This document shows, piece by piece, positions 59,283-64,000 of a stretch of DNA of 64,000 nt (positions within the stretch are counted from its first letter, which is position 1; every line of letters starts with the position of its first letter). Under the pieces are notes generated by a model, which was not told the DNA's origin, ran no database searches, and saw only the letters and a program-made list of their open reading frames with translations. The stretch comes from Halomonas dongshanensis (lineage in GTDB: Bacteria > Pseudomonadota > Gammaproteobacteria > Pseudomonadales > Halomonadaceae), in the NCBI RefSeq assembly GCF_024790395.1, contig NZ_JAJISC010000001.1:707686-771685 (forward strand), in the 5' to 3' direction. The position numbers and the translations under genes are program-made.

Positions 59283-62200
59283 ATGAACAAGGTCTTTAGA
59301 ATCATATGGAACCGCACTCTTGGGCGTCAGGTGGTGGTTTCTGAGACAGCAAGTTTACAGGGTAGATCTGGATCTACATACCTTAACCCAGCGCCAGTAG
59401 TGGCATTTAGCCAATCTCCAATAGGCGTTCTTCGCCCCCTTGCCCTAGTAATAGGGTTAGTCGCTGGGGGCGGCTATCAGGCTGTCATGGCGCAAGATGC
59501 CACCTTCGATAACCTAACTGTCAATAGCCAACTAGTATCCGAGACGGCCATTCTCAGCGCCCTGGAGGTAACTGGTAATGCACTCTTTAATGGCTTGGAA
59601 GCCGGTGGTCAAATCACAGGTTTGGCGGATGGTACTGCCAGTGATCATGCTGTTAACTTTGGTCAACTTGAAGGAGTAAGAACGACAGCTGATGCCGCTA
59701 ATGTTGCCGCTATAGCGGCTCAAGCAGCAGCTGATGCGGGTTGGAATTTGGGTGATGGCACTGCTCAAGCAAATATAGGCCCTAAAGGTACGGTGACCTT
59801 CCAGGGTGATGGTAATATTAGTGTGGCGTTAACCGGCACCGATGATAATGGCACGGTAACCGTAGCGCTCGATCCAGACCTTAACGTCACTAGCGTTACT
59901 ACAGGGAATGCAACACTTAACAGCAATGGCTTGATCTTTGCGGGTGGACCAAGCATTACGAGCACTGGGATTGATGCAGGTGGTATCGTCATTACCAATC
60001 TTGCAGATGGTGAGCTTACTGCCACAAGTAGTGATGCTGTGACGGGCAAGCAGATTTTCGATCTATTTATCGAAGAGGGTGCCGGGGGTGTCCGCTACTT
60101 TCGCGCAAGATCAGCACAGCCAGATTCACAAGCTTTAGGTGATGAATCGATCGCCATTGGTCCTAATACCGCGGCAGAAGGAGAGAGCAGCTTCGCGGCT
60201 GGGGATGGAGCACTGACCACCGAAGAGGGAGAAGGCGCGATTGCCTTAGGACAAGGCGCCCAGGCAGGCGGTGCTGATTCAGGCAGTGGCGGGGCAGGGG
60301 CTATTGCCGTAGGGCGTGGGAGCACAGCTAGTGGTACCAGCACTGTGGCATTGGGCGATGCTGCCAGTGCGTCTGGAAGCAATGCCACGGCGTTAGGCGG
60401 AAATGCGCAAGCTTCAGGTGACAGTAGCATTGCTATCGGTAGCGCCGTAGCGAGTGCGGCCAATGGTGTAGCTGCTGGTGCAGGTGCGGAAGTTGCTGCC
60501 GCTAACAGCATCGCACTGGGCGTCAATGCTGGCGTTGGAATGGATGGTAGCCACCCTGATCGTACTGATCACATTGCCATCGGGACAGCCGCCGGACAAA
60601 ACGTCGTAGGAAACCAGTCCACTGCCATTGGTTACGCAGCGGGGTCGGGGGTTATAGGGGATCACAACATTGCATTGGGGAGCGAAGCCGGGCGAGATCT
60701 CCAAGGTAATAATAATATCTCGATTGGTGCTGGGGCGAATGATGGCGCCGGTAATAGAGCACAGGCGATTGCCATTGGTGATGGTACCGCCGCAGGCTCT
60801 GATTCGGTGGCGATGGGCAGCGGCGCCACGGCCCAAGGCAGCGAGACGCTAGCGCTGGGCAAAGATTCGTCTGCGGGTGCTAATGGCGTTGCACTTGGCG
60901 CCCATACAGAGGCTGAGGGCAGCAATATCGCCTTAGGGCGTAACTCGGCAGCGTTAGATTCGGATCTGGAAGGATACAGCGGATATTTAACGGGCACGGT
61001 TGCCCCAGGGTCCGCGGTATCTGTGGGTAACTCGGCGTCGGGTTTGCAGCGACGCATTACCAATGTGGCTGATGGCTCGCAACAGTACGATGCCGTCAAC
61101 GTGGGGCAGTTGCAGGGTGCGCAGCGATCGGTAGCAACCCTCATCGGTGGTGGTGTGACGCTTAATGCGGACGGGTCCTACAGCCCCATCACCGTACAGG
61201 ATACCGGTGGTAATGACCATGAGTTCAATACGGTTGTCGAAGCAATTGGAGCCGTCACTAGTGGAAGTGTTGATATCCTGCCGGTTGATGCCGTTCGCTA
61301 CAATGCTGAAGGTGGCATCAGCAATGTAGCGGCAGGTGTTAGCGCCACCGATGCTGTTAATGTCGGGCAACTCAATCAAGTGGTTGCCGAAAACGGTGTC
61401 AAGTATTACAGCGCTAATTCTACCGTCAGCGCCAATAGAAATAACGACGGTGCCACTGGCCTAAATGCCATGGCGGTCGGCCCTGCAGCGGTGGCTAGCG
61501 GTGAGACATCTGTAGCCATCGGTTATGCGGCGCGTGTAAATGCGGGCGCTGATAGTGGCGTCGCCATTGGTCATGACGTTAGTGCTCGTGCGATAGAGTC
61601 AACGGTGATTGGCAGTCGTAGTCACGCTTATGATCTGGCGGGAGTGGCGATTGGTCACGAAGCGGTAAGCCGTGGAGAGAACTCCATTGTTATAGGAACG
61701 GGGGCCGAGGCTGACCCAACTTCTGGCAGTAGCGTGGATAATGCCATCGTTATTGGTACGCAGGCCGAGGCCACTGCTGATGACGGTATTGCCATCGGTC
61801 AGGAAGCGCAGGCCGATGGCGTGCGTTCCGTCGCTCAGGGCTTTTATGCCCATGCTGAGGCTAATGACTCCCAGGCTTTCGGTACCCGTGCCCATGCCAC
61901 TGGTGTGAGTGCACAGGCTAGTGGTACGGATGCCACCGCCAGTGGCGTCAATGCCCAGGCTAGCGGTACCCGTGCCAGTGCCAGTGGTGTCAATGCCATT
62001 GCCTCTGGTACCGATGCGCGTGGCTATGCCACCGATGGCATCGCTATGGGCACTGGCGCTGCAGCGGGCTTCAGCGACCCTTTCAATACGGACCCTGAAC
62101 GTAATACCGCCGGTATTGCCATCGGTAACCAGTCGCAGGCAGATCAGCAACATGCCTTGGCACTGGGTGTCGAGGCTGAAGCGCGTGCGGCATCTTCAAC

Positions 62201-64000
62201 AGCAATAGGCGATGGCGCTGAAGCAACGGCAACTGCCCAGGACGGCCTAGCCATTGGTTCTGGCGCGCGGGTGACGGCACAAAATGCCGCTGCCTTTGGC
62301 CAGAGCGCCGAAGCTGCAGCTACCGATGCACTTGCCGTCGGCTCAGGTGCGTTGGCTAACCAACAAAGTGCTTCTGCGGTAGGCCAAAATGCCCAGGCCA
62401 CAGCGCAGAACGCTGCCGCCTTTGGCTCAGGTGCACATGCCTCTCATCAAGGCTCAGTTGCACTGGGCAGTGGAGCTGTCACTACCGATCCGGTCGGCAC
62501 TTCCAGCACTTCGCTGAACGGCATCAATTATGGGGGCTTTGCCGGTGACAACCCCATCGCTACCGTCAGCGTGGGAACCAATACGGAAAAGCGCACCATT
62601 ACTAACGTCGCTGCCGGTCGCATCAACGCTGCCAGCACCGATGCCATCAACGGCAGTCAGCTATTTGCGACCAACACGGTATTGGGTAATGTCGCCAACT
62701 CGTTGGCGGATGGCCCCGATAGCGTACTGGGTGGTAATGCTACGGTAGGTGATGATGGCACCATCACTATGTCCGATATTGGTGGCACCGGTGAGGACAC
62801 CGTTCACGATGCCATCGGCTACGCTGCCCAGGGCTGGGATATCAGCGCCCAGGGTGGTGCGGAAGAAAACGTCACTCCTGGCGGTTCGGTAGACTTCAGC
62901 AATACCGATGGCAATATCAATATTGCCCGCAACGGTACTGACCTGACCTTTGATCTAGACGATGATATCGAGATTGGTAACAGCGTGACCGTTGGCAATA
63001 CCGCTATCGACGGCGACAGCGTGACGGCCAACAACCTAACGGTTAGTGGCACCACCCATCTAGGTGACAACTTCGTCGTAAATAACGACAACAGCGTTAC
63101 CTACAACGGTACTGAAATTGCCACCCAAAATGATGGCCTAAGCTTTGCCGGTAATACGGGAAGTACCATTAGTAAAGCGCTGGGTGATACGGCGCCGTTA
63201 ACTCTCTCCGGTGGTTTGGCAGCCGGTGAAGACTCCACGGGTAACAACCTACGTGTGGATAGCGATGGTAGCCAACTAAATCTGGTGATGGCCAGAAATC
63301 TGACGGGCCTTGACAGCATCACTATCACGGGTGGCCCGGTGATCAACGGTAGCGGCATCAATATGGATGGCACCCGGATTACCAATCTAGCTCCCGGCGT
63401 GGATGGCACCGATGCAGTAAACGTATCGCAGTTGGATGGTGAGATTGCTGATGTGATCTCCGAAGGCTTGAACTTCTCGGCCAATGTTGGCGGGGATGTA
63501 CATCGTGATCTGGGCGAAACCTTAGCGATTCGTGGTGGCATGGCCGATACCACACCTGCCTCTCAAACCAGTGGCGAAAACGTCATTACACGTACCACGA
63601 CAACTGGCGGTATCAATATCGAGTTAGCCAATGACGTGACGTTCGACAGCGTTACTACCGGCGACACGGTGATGGATGATAGCGGCGTGGCTGTAGGTGA
63701 TGATGTTCAATTGAGTGATACTGGCCTGACCGTGGATGATGGTGCGGGCAACGTCACAAGCACCACGGTGGATGGGACGACGGTGACCAATGCAGTCGGT
63801 GACAGCACCACAGTAGGTGCAGGCACCATCGACGTAGCGGACGCCAACGGCACCACCACCATCGGTGGCAATCAGATTGCGGTGGGCGGTAATAACCCCA
63901 TCCTAGTGAGCGGCGACAGCGGCACTATCGAAGGACTGACCAACGTCGATCTCGATGGCGCCGACTTTGCCAATGCAGGCCGCGCCGCTACGGAAGAGCA
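59283..64000 (+). CDS. Very large trimeric autotransporter adhesin (YadA-type), 5' part
   Basis: The frame is open for 1572 codons and runs past the window edge, so the C-terminal membrane anchor is not visible. The start MNKVFRIIWNRTLGRQVVVS is an extended signal peptide (ESPR) of type V secretion, with cleavage likely after residue 70 (VMA/QDAT). Head repeats with the (S)-x-AIG/ALG pattern occupy about residues 285-565 and 725-1075. Neck/stalk motifs of the type ITN(V/L)A-G...DAVNVGQL recur near residues 110, 237, 592, 680, 1106 and 1366. Such proteins trimerise, form a passenger on the cell surface and bind host or abiotic surfaces. It follows a two-component pair. Confidence 0.93.
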   Translation, partial: MNKVFRIIWNRTLGRQVVVSETASLQGRSGSTYLNPAPVVAFSQSPIGVLRPLALVIGLVAGGGYQAVMAQDATFDNLTVNSQLVSETAILSALEVTGNALFNGLEAGGQITGLADGTASDHAVNFGQLEGVRTTADAANVAAIAAQAAADAGWNLGDGTAQANIGPKGTVTFQGDGNISVALTGTDDNGTVTVALDPDLNVTSVTTGNATLNSNGLIFAGGPSITSTGIDAGGIVITNLADGELTATSSDAVTGKQIFDLFIEEGAGGVRYFRARSAQPDSQALGDESIAIGPNTAAEGESSFAAGDGALTTEEGEGAIALGQGAQAGGADSGSGGAGAIAVGRGSTASGTSTVALGDAASASGSNATALGGNAQASGDSSIAIGSAVASAANGVAAGAGAEVAAANSIALGVNAGVGMDGSHPDRTDHIAIGTAAGQNVVGNQSTAIGYAAGSGVIGDHNIALGSEAGRDLQGNNNISIGAGANDGAGNRAQAIAIGDGTAAGSDSVAMGSGATAQGSETLALGKDSSAGANGVALGAHTEAEGSNIALGRNSAALDSDLEGYSGYLTGTVAPGSAVSVGNSASGLQRRITNVADGSQQYDAVNVGQLQGAQRSVATLIGGGVTLNADGSYSPITVQDTGGNDHEFNTVVEAIGAVTSGSVDILPVDAVRYNAEGGISNVAAGVSATDAVNVGQLNQVVAENGVKYYSANSTVSANRNNDGATGLNAMAVGPAAVASGETSVAIGYAARVNAGADSGVAIGHDVSARAIESTVIGSRSHAYDLAGVAIGHEAVSRGENSIVIGTGAEADPTSGSSVDNAIVIGTQAEATADDGIAIGQEAQADGVRSVAQGFYAHAEANDSQAFGTRAHATGVSAQASGTDATASGVNAQASGTRASASGVNAIASGTDARGYATDGIAMGTGAAAGFSDPFNTDPERNTAGIAIGNQSQADQQHALALGVEAEARAASSTAIGDGAEATATAQDGLAIGSGARVTAQNAAAFGQSAEAAATDALAVGSGALANQQSASAVGQNAQATAQNAAAFGSGAHASHQGSVALGSGAVTTDPVGTSSTSLNGINYGGFAGDNPIATVSVGTNTEKRTITNVAAGRINAASTDAINGSQLFATNTVLGNVANSLADGPDSVLGGNATVGDDGTITMSDIGGTGEDTVHDAIGYAAQGWDISAQGGAEENVTPGGSVDFSNTDGNINIARNGTDLTFDLDDDIEIGNSVTVGNTAIDGDSVTANNLTVSGTTHLGDNFVVNNDNSVTYNGTEIATQNDGLSFAGNTGSTISKALGDTAPLTLSGGLAAGEDSTGNNLRVDSDGSQLNLVMARNLTGLDSITITGGPVINGSGINMDGTRITNLAPGVDGTDAVNVSQLDGEIADVISEGLNFSANVGGDVHRDLGETLAIRGGMADTTPASQTSGENVITRTTTTGGINIELANDVTFDSVTTGDTVMDDSGVAVGDDVQLSDTGLTVDDGAGNVTSTTVDGTTVTNAVGDSTTVGAGTIDVADANGTTTIGGNQIAVGGNNPILVSGDSGTIEGLTNVDLDGADFANAGRAATEE
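61899..62024 (+). repeat. Six tandem 21-bp repeats in the adhesin head
   Basis: The units encode seven-residue steps: TGVSAQA, SGTDATA, SGVNAQA, SGTRASA, SGVNAIA, SGTDARG (residues 873-914). They alternate as three 42-bp pairs. Such in-frame repeats can change copy number by slippage and so vary the length of the head. Confidence 0.85.

Noticed and set aside
60095..62401. Several minus-strand frames of 60-184 codons inside the adhesin region
   Set aside because: They arise from the repetitive, alanine/glycine-rich coding strand; the plus frame is open for 1572 codons with diagnostic motifs.

Overview
The window is chromosomal DNA of a gammaproteobacterium, most likely a member of the Halomonadaceae (Halomonas/Vreelandella type). 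This rests on remembered gene order and protein character (coaBC-dut-algC-argB-slmA, def-fmt-rsmB-trkA with trkH, dprA-tsaC-hemF-aroE, the acidic and Asp/Glu-rich protein style, GC-rich codon use) and not on a search. No rRNA, tRNA or CRISPR array was seen. Almost all of 1-54400 is dense housekeeping sequence; 54440-64000 is an AT-richer accessory segment.

Layout, left to right. 1-3600: the 3' end of an unrecognised gene, then two tandem, highly similar AAA-ATPase/PD-(D/E)XK nuclease-like genes. 3670-8580 (minus strand): coaBC, dut, algC, argB, slmA (CoA, dUTP, exopolysaccharide/LPS sugar, arginine, nucleoid occlusion). 8690-13770: radC, rpmB-rpmG, mutM, rlmI-like, thioesterase, slyX, and a membrane-anchored cold-shock protein. 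13820-19820: holC, ilvE, pepA (minus) diverging from lptF-lptG-RDD (plus). 19870-23140: bfd and bfr iron storage with a candidate Fur box, a CstA-family transporter and sodC. 23300-29020: truC, tcdA, then an abgT-M20 peptidase operon diverging from its LysR regulator. 29050-35490: a COG0523 zinc GTPase behind a near-perfect Zur box, a PepSY membrane protein with a His-rich loop, an EutR-like regulator diverging from an ethanolamine permease, and a sirtuin lacking the zinc cysteines. 35500-41320: a complete six-gene biotin operon bioB-F-H-C-D-A in which every junction overlaps, behind a BirA-type operator. 41380-50630: DTW tRNA-modifying enzyme, DMT exporter, TraB-family protein, trkH, trkA, dodecin, rsmB, fmt, def. 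50800-54400: dprA, tsaC, hemF, aroE.

Directly after aroE lies one terminus and the decayed 3' part of an ISL3-family insertion sequence, then an AT-rich stretch, a response regulator with an AraC-type DNA-binding domain, a 7TM-DISM hybrid histidine kinase overlapping it by 8 bases, and a very long trimeric autotransporter adhesin reading frame (1572 codons, no stop before the window ends). The most interesting hypothesis here is that this is a mobile adhesion island in which the two-component pair controls the giant surface adhesin. The reading frame of the adhesin is open from its ESPR-type signal peptide to the last base.

Smaller signals: a Zur box, a BirA site, an 8-bp-arm palindrome between the LysR gene and its target operon, a hairpin overlapping the bfr promoter, three 15-bp tandem repeats in the leader of the traB-like gene, three 15-bp repeats encoding the N terminus of DprA, and six 21-bp repeats in the adhesin head.
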